DNA from: Synergistaceae bacterium
GTDB taxonomy: Bacteria > Synergistota > Synergistia > Synergistales > Synergistaceae
Reading direction: 5' to 3'
DNA: 7,251 nt
NCBI GenBank assembly: GCA_030531285.1
Contig: JAUNNW010000015.1
Coordinates: 8,521 to 15,771, forward strand
The notes beneath the pieces were generated by a model. It did not search any database. It saw nothing but the letters and a program-made list of their open reading frames with translations, and was not told the origin of the DNA. A program made the translations under genes and the position numbers. Below, piece after piece: positions 1 through 6,167 of this stretch. Numbering within the stretch: position 1 is the stretch's first letter; every line of letters starts with the position of its first letter.

Positions 1-1206
1 GATGACGGTGATTTTTGGAACTGTTGCTTCGCTGTAAGCGTAAATCAGTTTCGCCCCGTGGCGGATTATGCCGCGCATTTCCTGTTCGCGTCCGGGCAAA
101 AAACCCGGAACGTCAACAAAGGTAACGACAGGAATGTTGAACGCGTCACAGAAACGCACAAAACGTGCTGCTTTGTCCGCCGCGTCTATGTCTATACAGC
201 CGGCAATCTCGCACGCCTGATTGGCAATTATTCCGACAGAACGTCCTCCAAGCCTTGCGAAGCCTGTAACTATATTCTTCGCGAACATCGGCTGCACTTC
301 AAAAAATTCTCCGTTGTCAAAAACCGTTTCAATTACCCTGCGAACATCGTAGGGTGTGTTTGGGGCTACGGGAACCGCTTCGCGCAGCGACACGTCGGCT
401 CGTGCCGTTGAATCGCCGGTTTCAACGTAAGGCGCTTCCTCCATGTTGTTCGACGGAATATAGCTGAGCAGTTTTCTTACCTGACTGAAACAGTCCTGTT
501 CGTTTTCTGCATAAAAATGGGCACAGCCTGAAACGGAATTGTGTGCTGACGCTCCGCCTATTTCCTCCGAGGTTATGCTTTCGCCGGTTACGGCTTTGAT
601 AACCGCCGGACCTGTTATATGCATTACTCCGGTTTTGTTTATCATAAACACAAAATCGGTAAGAGCAGGGCTGTAAACCGCTCCTCCGGCGCAGGTTCCG
701 GCTATAACAGACAGCTGCGGGATAATGCCGCTTGCTTTAACGTTTCTGAAAAATATTTTGCCAAAGCCGGACAGCGAGTCTATACCTTCCTGTATTCTAG
801 CCCCGCCAGAATCGTTGATGCCGATGCACGGGGCTCCGTTTTTGAGCGCTAAATCCTGAATTTTGCAGATTTTGGCAGAATGCATTTCGCCAAGAGAACC
901 GCCTATTACGGTAAAATCCTGTGCATACACGTACACAGTTCTGCCGTCAACTGTACCGCAGCCTGTTACGACGCCGTCGCCAGGGAAATATTTTTCCGAC
1001 AGACCGAAATCGTGGCAGCGGTGTACGATAAACGCGTCAATTTCGACAAAGCTGCCTTCGTCAAGCAGGAGCGCTATTCTTTCCCGCGCTGTCAGTTTGC
1101 CTTTGGAATGTTGAAAATCAACGGCTTTCTGACCGCCTCCTGCCTCAATGAGCGCACGCTTTTCCAAAAGCTCGCTGCACAGCTCGTTTATACTTCTTTC
1201 ACCCAT
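1..1206 (-). CDS. mmdA: Acyl-CoA carboxyltransferase (MmdA/PccB type), C-terminus off left edge
   Basis: This is the N-terminal 402 residues of a biotin-dependent acyl-CoA carboxyltransferase; the family is usually about 510-520 residues, so roughly 110 C-terminal residues lie beyond base 1. Visible marks are the LTARERI segment near residues 38-44, GGSLGEMH at 102-109, the oxyanion-type NDSGGARIQEG at 131-141, CAGGAVYSPAL at 172-182, FITGP-like HITGP at 196-200, and in the second crotonase-like half DKAARFVRFCDAFNIP (344-359) and DVPGFLPG (365-372). In this family the enzyme moves a carboxyl group between an acyl-CoA (propionyl/methylmalonyl) and carrier biotin, in the cytoplasm. In anaerobes the same subunit often serves a membrane Na+-pumping methylmalonyl-CoA decarboxylase; the partner genes that would settle this would lie off the left edge. 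The start at 1206 is set by an AGGGGGTG ribosome binding site 7 bases upstream and by alignment of the N-terminus. Family assignment is firm; the choice of MmdA over PccB is inference. Confidence 0.93.
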   Translation of the reverse strand, partial: MGERSINELCSELLEKRALIEAGGGQKAVDFQHSKGKLTARERIALLLDEGSFVEIDAFIVHRCHDFGLSEKYFPGDGVVTGCGTVDGRTVYVYAQDFTVIGGSLGEMHSAKICKIQDLALKNGAPCIGINDSGGARIQEGIDSLSGFGKIFFRNVKASGIIPQLSVIAGTCAGGAVYSPALTDFVFMINKTGVMHITGPAVIKAVTGESITSEEIGGASAHNSVSGCAHFYAENEQDCFSQVRKLLSYIPSNNMEEAPYVETGDSTARADVSLREAVPVAPNTPYDVRRVIETVFDNGEFFEVQPMFAKNIVTGFARLGGRSVGIIANQACEIAGCIDIDAADKAARFVRFCDAFNIPVVTFVDVPGFLPGREQEMRGIIRHGAKLIYAYSEATVPKITVI

Positions 1207-1212
1207 ACAGGC

Positions 1213-1220
1213 ACCCCCTA
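1213..1220 (-). promoter_or_regulatory. Ribosome binding site of the carboxyltransferase gene
   Basis: The minus strand reads AGGGGGTG here, a G-rich Shine-Dalgarno sequence ending about 6 bases before the ATG at 1206. It supports this start codon for the carboxyltransferase. Confidence 0.7.
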
Positions 1221-1251
1221 TATAATATGCTTCGTTATTTTTTACACAAAT

Positions 1252-1277
1252 GCAGCAGATAAATTTTACGCCGCTGC
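1252..1277 (-). other. Hairpin between membrane-protein gene and carboxyltransferase gene
   Basis: On the minus strand GCAGCGG (1271-1277) can pair with CTGCTGC (1252-1258), giving 7 pairs including one G-U around a 12-base loop. It sits 9 bases past the stop of the small membrane protein gene and 45 bases before the carboxyltransferase start. The following sequence is only weakly T-rich, so this may be a leaky terminator, an mRNA processing hairpin, or chance. Confidence 0.3.
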
Positions 1278-1286
1278 GTTACGCTG

Positions 1287-1733
1287 TCATTTCTTGGTTA
1301 TTTCGTTTATTTCCATATCAGGAAGACATTTTATGACAAGCTGTTTCAGCTCTTTTCTCTGCCAGCTCGGAAAATCAAGTTTCCACACCTTTTCTCCGTT
1401 GTCAAAGTATGCTGTCAGATTATCTTTTTCTGTAACAAACGACACAAGCAACAAATCTTCCCACGGCATCAGCGTATCCTGTCTGCCTGACCAGCTGCGC
1501 ACGGACTGCACTATTCCTTCATCCGCAATAAAGAAGCGCTTGCTGAAATTTGACGCAAAAAGGACAACGCCGCCCATTACAAATGCCGCGAGTGTCGTTT
1601 TGAGGCTTTCACGGCTGTATGCGGCATAAGCAGAATAGCCGATGAGATATACTCCGAACACGGCATATATTACCGACCTGCTCATATTTTTTGTTTTTGC
1701 CTGCTCCGTATCCAATATGGGCGTATAATGCAT
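1287..1733 (-). CDS. Small membrane protein with possible bacterial PH-like domain
   Basis: The product is 148 residues and I do not recognise it as a named gene. Two hydrophobic segments (about residues 19-38 and 43-62) form a short hairpin in the membrane, followed by a soluble tail of about 85 residues. The tail has the pattern FIADEG, then PWEDLLLVSF (90-99), then a beta-like stretch with YFDNGEKVWKLDF (109-121) and a final amphipathic helix. That order (D-E-G-I, W-x-D-I, F-x-N-G, C-terminal helix) resembles the two-helix-plus-PH arrangement of YcxB/DUF304-type proteins; this is a weak, pattern-level inference. The start at 1733 is chosen because GGGAGGG lies 8 bases upstream; an internal Met at 1685 has a poorly placed site. 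The gene is followed 80 bases later by the carboxyltransferase gene, with no strong terminator between, so co-transcription is possible. It is not an OadG-like decarboxylase gamma subunit: it has two membrane segments and a long folded tail. Confidence 0.75.
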   Translation of the reverse strand: MHYTPILDTEQAKTKNMSRSVIYAVFGVYLIGYSAYAAYSRESLKTTLAAFVMGGVVLFASNFSKRFFIADEGIVQSVRSWSGRQDTLMPWEDLLLVSFVTEKDNLTAYFDNGEKVWKLDFPSWQRKELKQLVIKCLPDMEINEITKK

Positions 1734-1741
1734 ACACCAAT

Positions 1742-1748
1742 CCCTCCC
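1742..1748 (-). promoter_or_regulatory. Ribosome binding site of the small membrane protein gene
   Basis: The minus strand reads GGGAGGG, 8 bases before the ATG at 1733. It decides this start over the internal Met codon at 1685. Confidence 0.65.
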
Positions 1749-1764
1749 GCATAAAACCGATATT

Positions 1765-1770
1765 ATTATA
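1765..1770 (-). promoter_or_regulatory. Probable -10 box for the small membrane protein gene
   Basis: A perfect TATAAT lies on the minus strand about 30 bases upstream of the start codon, in the AT-rich divergent gap. No convincing -35 hexamer is found at 16-18 bases, so this is a candidate only. Confidence 0.4.
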
Positions 1771-1820
1771 TTACAAAAATGCCAATTTTATTCCGTCAGA
1801 ATTAATTTTATACCGTGTAC

Positions 1821-1848
1821 TTGCAAAATACAAGATTTAGAGTACAAT
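1821..1848 (+). promoter_or_regulatory. Promoter of the ferredoxin gene
   Basis: TTGCAA (1821-1826) and TACAAT (1843-1848) are separated by 16 bases and match the vegetative sigma consensus well. Transcription would start near 1855, leaving a leader of about 40 bases before the ferredoxin ATG. The gap 1734-1895 thus carries promoters for both divergent genes. Confidence 0.55.
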
Positions 1849-1880
1849 ACCCCCTGTAACGCAGTTCAAAATTCTTCCTC

Positions 1881-1887
1881 AAGGAGG
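1881..1887 (+). promoter_or_regulatory. Strong ribosome binding site of the ferredoxin gene
   Basis: AAGGAGG, a full consensus Shine-Dalgarno sequence, lies 8 bases before the ATG at 1896. It suggests high expression, as expected for an abundant electron carrier in an anaerobe. Confidence 0.8.
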
Positions 1888-1895
1888 TTTTCAGG

Positions 1896-2075
1896 ATGGC
1901 AAAGGCACATGTTGATCAGGATGCCTGCGTGGGATGCGAAGCCTGCGCCGGTGTCTGCCCGGTATCGGCAATCAGTATCGAAGACGGCAAATCACGCGTT
2001 GATACTGACACCTGCGTCGAATGCGGAGCCTGTGTTTCAACCTGCCCGGTTGGCGCAATCTCCCAGGAAGACTAA
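1896..2075 (+). CDS. 2[4Fe-4S] ferredoxin, clostridial type
   Basis: The product is 59 residues, the usual size for a small bacterial 2[4Fe-4S] ferredoxin, and short enough to be missed by a length cut-off. Two classic cluster motifs of the form C-x2-C-x2-C-x3-C-P are complete: Cys 11, 14, 17, 21 followed by Pro 22, and Cys 40, 43, 46, 50 followed by Pro 51. The two halves are internal repeats (each ends CPV-x-AIS), as expected from the ancient duplication in this family. In the family this soluble protein carries low-potential electrons between enzymes such as pyruvate:ferredoxin oxidoreductase, hydrogenases and Rnf; its partner here is not shown by the context. It stands alone as a single-gene unit, with its own promoter, a consensus ribosome binding site and a hairpin terminator 13 bases past its stop. 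It is the only plus-strand gene in the window. Confidence 0.95.
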   Translation: MAKAHVDQDACVGCEACAGVCPVSAISIEDGKSRVDTDTCVECGACVSTCPVGAISQED

Positions 2076-2082
2076 TAAACAG

Positions 2083-2113
2083 AAAAAACAGGGCCGCAAG
2101 GCTCTGTTTTTTT
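2083..2113 (+). terminator. Ferredoxin terminator, possibly bidirectional
   Basis: CAGGGCC (2089-2095) pairs with GGCTCTG (2100-2106) around a GCAA tetraloop of the stable GNRA class, with one G-U pair. Seven T residues follow (2107-2113) and six A residues precede (2083-2088), extending the stem. It ends the ferredoxin transcript. Because of the flanking A-tract it can also act on the minus strand for the convergent thiD transcript, whose stop is at 2131; there the G-U pair becomes a C-A mismatch, so the minus-strand form is weaker. Confidence 0.88.
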
Positions 2114-2130
2114 CTTCTAATTTTTATATT

Positions 2131-2916
2131 TTAGTTCATTTTCCAGCAGTGGTTTAACGGTCCATTGCCCTTTCCCAAATTCAAACGTGCCGAAAGAGCG
2201 CCTGAAACGTACTCTTTCGCCGTTTGCACACTTTCGCGCAGTTCAAGACCCTTTGCAAGTCCGCAGGCAATCGCTGAGGACAGCGTACAGCCTGTGCCGT
2301 GAGTATTGGGATTGTCTATTTTCTCCGCTTCAAACCAGTACACTCCGCCTTTTGCAGTATAAAGCAGATCATCGGATTTTCCGTCAAGATGCCCGCCTTT
2401 AAGAAGTACGTTAGTTCCGTTTGAACGCACAAGAATTTCCGCCGCATTCAGCATATCGTCCTTTGACGCTATTTTCAAGCCGCAGAGTATCTCTGCCTCC
2501 GGAATATTCGGCGTAATCAGCAGTGCTGACGGCAGAATTAAGTCTGTAAGGCTGCGCTCGGCATCTGAGACAAGAAGCCGGCATCCGCTTGTAGAAACCA
2601 TAACAGGGTCGGCTACGATGTTACAGGCTTTGTACTCCGTAAGTTTTTGTGCAACAACACGGATAATTTCAGCATTGGACAGCATGCCTATTTTCAGCGC
2701 GTCAGGACGTATGTCGCTGAAAACAGCGTCAAACTGCTGTTCCACAAACTCAGGAGACGCATCATAAATGGCGCAGACTCCGGTGGTATTCTGCGCCGTA
2801 AGAGAAGTAACAACGCTCATTCCGTAGACTCCTAACGCTGTCATTGTTTTCAAATCAGCCTGAATTCCGGCTCCCCCGCTGCAGTCTGAACCGGCAACAG
2901 TAAGTACTTTCTTCAT
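2131..2916 (-). CDS. thiD: Hydroxymethylpyrimidine/phosphomethylpyrimidine kinase ThiD
   Basis: The product is 261 residues, the normal length for ThiD, a ribokinase-fold enzyme. In the family it phosphorylates 4-amino-5-hydroxymethyl-2-methylpyrimidine (HMP) and then HMP-phosphate, giving HMP-pyrophosphate for thiamine synthesis in the cytoplasm. The N-terminal AGSDCSGGAGIQADLKT (8-24) is near-canonical; position 12 is Cys where Ser is common. Other marks are the LTAQNT segment (39-44), ADPVMVSTSG (102-111), TPNIPEAE (135-142), the anion-hole HGTGCTLSSA (206-215) with Cys210, and the C-terminal GKGNGPLNH (248-256). Its ATG overlaps the aldolase stop by 4 bases (ATGA) and I see no good ribosome binding site, so it probably relies on translational coupling. 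No other thiamine gene is visible and no TPP riboswitch is seen upstream of the operon. It is the last gene of the operon. Some ThiD relatives act on pyridoxal or other substrates, but the motifs here favour true ThiD. Confidence 0.93.
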   Translation of the reverse strand: MKKVLTVAGSDCSGGAGIQADLKTMTALGVYGMSVVTSLTAQNTTGVCAIYDASPEFVEQQFDAVFSDIRPDALKIGMLSNAEIIRVVAQKLTEYKACNIVADPVMVSTSGCRLLVSDAERSLTDLILPSALLITPNIPEAEILCGLKIASKDDMLNAAEILVRSNGTNVLLKGGHLDGKSDDLLYTAKGGVYWFEAEKIDNPNTHGTGCTLSSAIACGLAKGLELRESVQTAKEYVSGALSARLNLGKGNGPLNHCWKMN

Positions 2917-3551
2917 CTTGTCTGACCGTAATTTTTCTGCATGGCGCTGTACTGTTCAGTAACAACCTTGTTATCAAGAGCAACAGCCCCGCCCAAAAGC
3001 TGTGACAAAACGTAAATTTTCGCAGTTTCTTCAAGAATTTCGCAGCGCAGCAAGGCCTCTTCCGGAGTTACACCGACACAGAGCGCACCGTGATTTGCGA
3101 GCAAAACGCCAAAGCCTCCGCCGAGCGCTGAAAGCACGTTACGCGCAAGTTCCGGGCTTCCTGCGGGCGCATATTCGGCACACGGCACTGCACAGCCGAA
3201 AAACGCCGTGACATTGTCCGTAATAACAGGAATATCTTTTCTCGCAGAGGCAACCGCTGAAGCATATACAGAATGGACGTGGACAACTGCGCTCACGTCA
3301 TTTCTGTTTTTGAGGATAAGTCCATGCATCTCTTTTTCTATTGACGGTTTTCTGTCTCCTGAAATCTGCCGCAGCATAAAATCCATTTCCGGCAAATCTT
3401 CAGGGACAAGACTTTCGTAAGCCATGCCGCTTGGAGTAATCAAAAAACCGTGGTCAGTTCTTGCGGAAATGTTGCCTGATGTTCCGCGGACAAGGCCGCT
3501 GCGTCTCATTTCAAGCGCTGCAGAGATTATTTTTTCCCTTAGTCCGTTCAT
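2913..3551 (-). CDS. Class II aldolase/adducin family protein (FucA-like)
   Basis: The product is 212 residues, close to the 215 of E. coli L-fuculose-1-phosphate aldolase. Zinc-dependent class II aldolases of this family cleave or form a bond in sugar phosphates, commonly giving dihydroxyacetone phosphate plus an aldehyde. Visible marks are GTSGNIS (23-29), LITPSG (37-42) for phosphate binding, catalytic Glu72 in PSIEKEMH, zinc ligands His91 and His93 in VVHVHS, and His154 in ANHG. These fall one position before the FucA residues Glu73, His92, His94 and His155 as I recall them, and Tyr208 matches FucA Tyr209 in the mobile tail. FucA Tyr113, however, aligns with Asp112 here, so fuculose phosphate may not be the substrate. 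Its start overlaps the MFS stop by 4 bases (ATGA), with AGAAGG 7 bases upstream, and its stop overlaps thiD in the same way. It lies between a transporter and a kinase, as in sugar-salvage operons. Family is certain, substrate unknown. Confidence 0.9.
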   Translation of the reverse strand: MNGLREKIISAALEMRRSGLVRGTSGNISARTDHGFLITPSGMAYESLVPEDLPEMDFMLRQISGDRKPSIEKEMHGLILKNRNDVSAVVHVHSVYASAVASARKDIPVITDNVTAFFGCAVPCAEYAPAGSPELARNVLSALGGGFGVLLANHGALCVGVTPEEALLRCEILEETAKIYVLSQLLGGAVALDNKVVTEQYSAMQKNYGQTR

Positions 3552-4834
3552 TTTTCAGCCTTCTCTATTTTCCTGACAAACAGGGCAACACCGAGATTTG
3601 CGATGCCGAGGCAGATATAAATATGCACAACTGTGGCGCTGCAGGCAAGAAGAATCATACTGAACGCCGCCGAAAGCACCATTCCAAATGAATCGGTTAC
3701 GTTAAGACATGCGACAGCCCTTGCCATCTCAGCTTTGGGCGTCTTGTCCTGCATAAGGGCATACATTGGGACATTGTAAAGTCCTCCGCACAGCGTCATT
3801 AAAAGAAGCATACCCATAACCGCGCACGCCGCAGGAGCTTTTACAAAGTCCACCACGCCGACAAGCACCGGATAATGCGGCACAAAACGGCAGACAAAGG
3901 CAAGCGCAAAAATTGAAAGACTCATACCTAAACATGCAAGCGGAACAAAACGCGTTGAGACCTCGCCTTTAAGAAATCTGTTGCAAAGCATTGACCCAAG
4001 ACCAACACCGACAGAAAAAATAACTATGAAAAGCGTTGAGACCTGCTCGTTGGCACCGACAATATTTTTTGCAAAATTCGGGCACTGTGCAAGAAAAACC
4101 GCGCCGACAAACCAAAACCAGCTGATGCCGAGTATCGAACGGAAAACAGCTTTGTTCTTCTTAGTATTCTTTACAATCTGCCACGTTGCCGAAAAAATAT
4201 TCCAGTCAAGTTTCAACTCCGGCTGCGAAGATGGCGCCGGAGGAATGAAAAGGCATGCAATCCAGCCAAGCAAAGCAGTAGAGAGAATCGCAGCTGAAAT
4301 AAAAACGTGTCCAGACTCGCGAAGCACAAGCAATCCGCCTGCAATTGTACCAAGAAGGATTGATATAAAAGTTCCGGCGCTGACAAGCCCGTTGCCCGCG
4401 ACAAGTTCGTTTTCGTTTAGGTGCTGCGGAAGAATACTGTACTTGATGGGGCCAAAAAATGCCGAATGGGTCCCCATGCAAAACAATAGAATTATCAGCC
4501 ACCACATCTTGTTGTAAGAGAAGGCGATCGAAGCAAAAATCATAATTACGATTTCAGCAATCTTTATAATTTTTATCAAAATAGTTTTGTCATACTTGTC
4601 TGCAAGCTGACCGGCAAACGCCGAAAAAATAATCATAGGCAGTACAAACATTCCCGCAACCGCGGTTATAAGCACCTGACCGTTTACGCCGTACTCATCG
4701 GCAAGCCGGTAGGTAATAAGAATAACAAGCGCGTTTTTGAAAAGATTGTCATTGAAGGCCGCAAGAAACTGCGTAATAAACATAGGCAGGAAACTGCGTT
4801 TCTTCAAAAGTCTGAACTGTGAAGAATAATTCAT
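3548..4834 (-). CDS. LplT-family MFS transporter, stand-alone
   Basis: The product is 428 residues with about 12 hydrophobic segments, a typical inner-membrane MFS protein. Features of the LplT / lysophospholipid transporter branch are QFLAAFNDNLFKNAL (22-36), the loop motif GQLADKYDK (75-83), FFGPIKYSILPQHL (126-139) with ENELVAGNG (141-149), and YNVPMYALMQ (353-362). In this branch the best-known members flip lysophospholipids inward for re-acylation by Aas. Here the protein ends after the last membrane segment, with no fused acyltransferase or acyl-ACP synthetase domain and no such gene adjacent. The start at 4834 is chosen because AAGGGG lies 6 bases before it and because family similarity begins there; an in-frame ATG at 4918 would add 28 unrelated residues overlapping the glycosyltransferase gene. 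It follows that gene by 10 bases and overlaps the aldolase by 4. Substrate is uncertain: a lysophospholipid, another lipid or a lipid-linked product of the glycosyltransferase are all possible. Confidence 0.88.
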   Translation of the reverse strand: MNYSSQFRLLKKRSFLPMFITQFLAAFNDNLFKNALVILITYRLADEYGVNGQVLITAVAGMFVLPMIIFSAFAGQLADKYDKTILIKIIKIAEIVIMIFASIAFSYNKMWWLIILLFCMGTHSAFFGPIKYSILPQHLNENELVAGNGLVSAGTFISILLGTIAGGLLVLRESGHVFISAAILSTALLGWIACLFIPPAPSSQPELKLDWNIFSATWQIVKNTKKNKAVFRSILGISWFWFVGAVFLAQCPNFAKNIVGANEQVSTLFIVIFSVGVGLGSMLCNRFLKGEVSTRFVPLACLGMSLSIFALAFVCRFVPHYPVLVGVVDFVKAPAACAVMGMLLLMTLCGGLYNVPMYALMQDKTPKAEMARAVACLNVTDSFGMVLSAAFSMILLACSATVVHIYICLGIANLGVALFVRKIEKAEK

Positions 4835-4840
4835 TTGTAA

Positions 4841-4846
4841 CCCCTT
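4841..4846 (-). promoter_or_regulatory. Ribosome binding site fixing the MFS start
   Basis: AAGGGG on the minus strand overlaps the TAA stop of the glycosyltransferase gene (4845-4847) and lies 6 bases before the ATG at 4834. It supports the short MFS start over the upstream in-frame ATG at 4918 and implies coupled translation with the upstream gene. Confidence 0.7.
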
Positions 4847-6158
4847 ATTTTGAAACGTCTGAAACGGAAATTCCGCGGGTATGCTCTGTTTTAACCCATG
4901 TGCTTTGATCCTTCGCAAGGAAAGCCGCCCTGAAAAGAAGCGGTATCCACGTAAGACCGAACCAGAAATAGGCGAATGTATCTTTTACGTAGCGCAGCGT
5001 GAACTTTTTCTCGCGCATCGAAGGACCTGTAATCGCGCAGATAACGCAGAAAACAATCATGCTGACGATCGGAAAAGCAAAGAACCAAAGCCATGACGCA
5101 GTGTCATGCGGCGTGCCTCTCGACATCGTCGGAAAGAGAATAAGATTGTTAACAAGCGTATAAGCCATACCTGCAAACAGAATAATTATGCCAAGGCAGG
5201 ATTTGACAGGGGCAAGCAGATAAAGGAAAAGGTCAAGATACTGCAGTCTGCCGGTACCAAAAAACGCTCTGAGCGAATCCTTGCCGTAATGCCAGAAAAC
5301 CCAGTAATGACCCTGCATCCAGCGTGTTCTCTGTTTGATTGAAATTTTTAAATCCTGCGGCTTTTCATCGTAAATCACAGCTGCGTTGTTCCAATGCACG
5401 CGGCTGCCGGAAAGGATAAGCCTCGTAGACATCTCAAGGTCTTCTGTAAGACTCTCCAGATTCCAGCCAATTCTCTCAAGCGTTGCAGCTCGGATTACAA
5501 GACCGGTGCCGCCAAGCGTGCAGGAAAGCCCCCAAAGTCCCCTCGCAAGCTGCCAAAAACGGTTTGAAAACCAGTAGGCAAGCGCGTAGGAACGGGTTAG
5601 CCAGTTGTCATCGGGGTTTTTGACATCAAGAACGCCCTGAATTGCTTCTGCTTCAGGATGCAGTTCCATGTAGTCGTTCATGTACATAAGGAAATTTTTG
5701 TCGGCGAGGTTGTCTGCGTCAAACATAACAAGCGCGTCGTACTCCGCCAAAGGAATCTGCGTCAGCGCCCAGCGAACGTTCCACGTTTTGCCGTTGTGTT
5801 CAAGGTCACAGCGTTCAAGGGCAGTCGCACCGCTCGCGCGGACAACGTCTACAGTTCCGTCAGAGCAGTTATCGCACGAAGCAAAGACTTTGTAACAGTT
5901 CTTCGGGTAATTCTGCTCCGCAAGACTTGTCATAAGAGGTCCTATAACTTTTTCTTCGTTATGAGCGGGAACAAGCACCGCAAAGCGGCGGAAACGCTTC
6001 GCCGAAGGCATTGCTGCCTGCTGTCCGAAACCCTTGAGACTTACAATAATCTGATATATGCCGTCAACCGTAAGAAGGAAGATGAGCAGATAAAGGATAA
6101 ACTGAATTATCCACCACATAATCCATATAGCGTAATAAAAAACTTCGTTGTGTTCCAT
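4845..6158 (-). CDS. Family 2 glycosyltransferase, membrane-bound processive type
   Basis: The product is 437 residues: an N-terminal membrane segment (about 11-38), a cytoplasmic GT-A domain (about 57-290), then roughly three to four membrane segments (about 311-340, 355-378, 392-412). The catalytic motifs of cellulose/hyaluronan-synthase-like GT2 enzymes are all present: PAHNEE (64-69), Asp96 in SCDNCSDGT, the metal-binding DAD (147-149), the catalytic-base TED (238-240) and QRTRW (276-280). The QxxRW motif is associated with processive or membrane-embedded transferases. Such enzymes use a nucleotide-sugar to extend a glycan, or glycosylate a lipid, at the inner face of the membrane. No PilZ domain is present, and at 437 residues it is much shorter than BcsA and nearer NodC/IcaA size. 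It is the first gene of the operon, with its own promoter and a strong AGGGGAGG site 9 bases before the ATG. No other polysaccharide gene is visible, so sugar and acceptor are unknown. Confidence 0.92.
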   Translation of the reverse strand: MEHNEVFYYAIWIMWWIIQFILYLLIFLLTVDGIYQIIVSLKGFGQQAAMPSAKRFRRFAVLVPAHNEEKVIGPLMTSLAEQNYPKNCYKVFASCDNCSDGTVDVVRASGATALERCDLEHNGKTWNVRWALTQIPLAEYDALVMFDADNLADKNFLMYMNDYMELHPEAEAIQGVLDVKNPDDNWLTRSYALAYWFSNRFWQLARGLWGLSCTLGGTGLVIRAATLERIGWNLESLTEDLEMSTRLILSGSRVHWNNAAVIYDEKPQDLKISIKQRTRWMQGHYWVFWHYGKDSLRAFFGTGRLQYLDLFLYLLAPVKSCLGIIILFAGMAYTLVNNLILFPTMSRGTPHDTASWLWFFAFPIVSMIVFCVICAITGPSMREKKFTLRYVKDTFAYFWFGLTWIPLLFRAAFLAKDQSTWVKTEHTRGISVSDVSK

Positions 6159-6167
6159 AACAGGCTG

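Noticed and set aside
1222..1244. Possible promoter (TTGTGT, 16-base spacer, TATTAT) directly before the carboxyltransferase
   Set aside because: Transcription would start at about 1215, inside the ribosome binding site, leaving almost no leader. The AT-rich match is more likely chance, with read-through from upstream.
880..1629. Long plus-strand open frame of 249 codons
   Set aside because: It runs antisense across two minus-strand genes, one with clear carboxyltransferase motifs; its translation has no recognisable domain and a biased, shadow-like composition.
1909..2157. Plus-strand open frame of 82 codons over the ferredoxin
   Set aside because: It is in a different frame from the 59-residue ferredoxin (1896-2075), which has both cysteine cluster motifs and a consensus ribosome binding site; this frame also reads through the terminator.
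4835..4918. Upstream in-frame ATG that would lengthen the MFS protein by 28 residues
   Set aside because: The extension overlaps the glycosyltransferase gene, is not hydrophobic or family-like, and the downstream ATG at 4834 has a well-placed AAGGGG.
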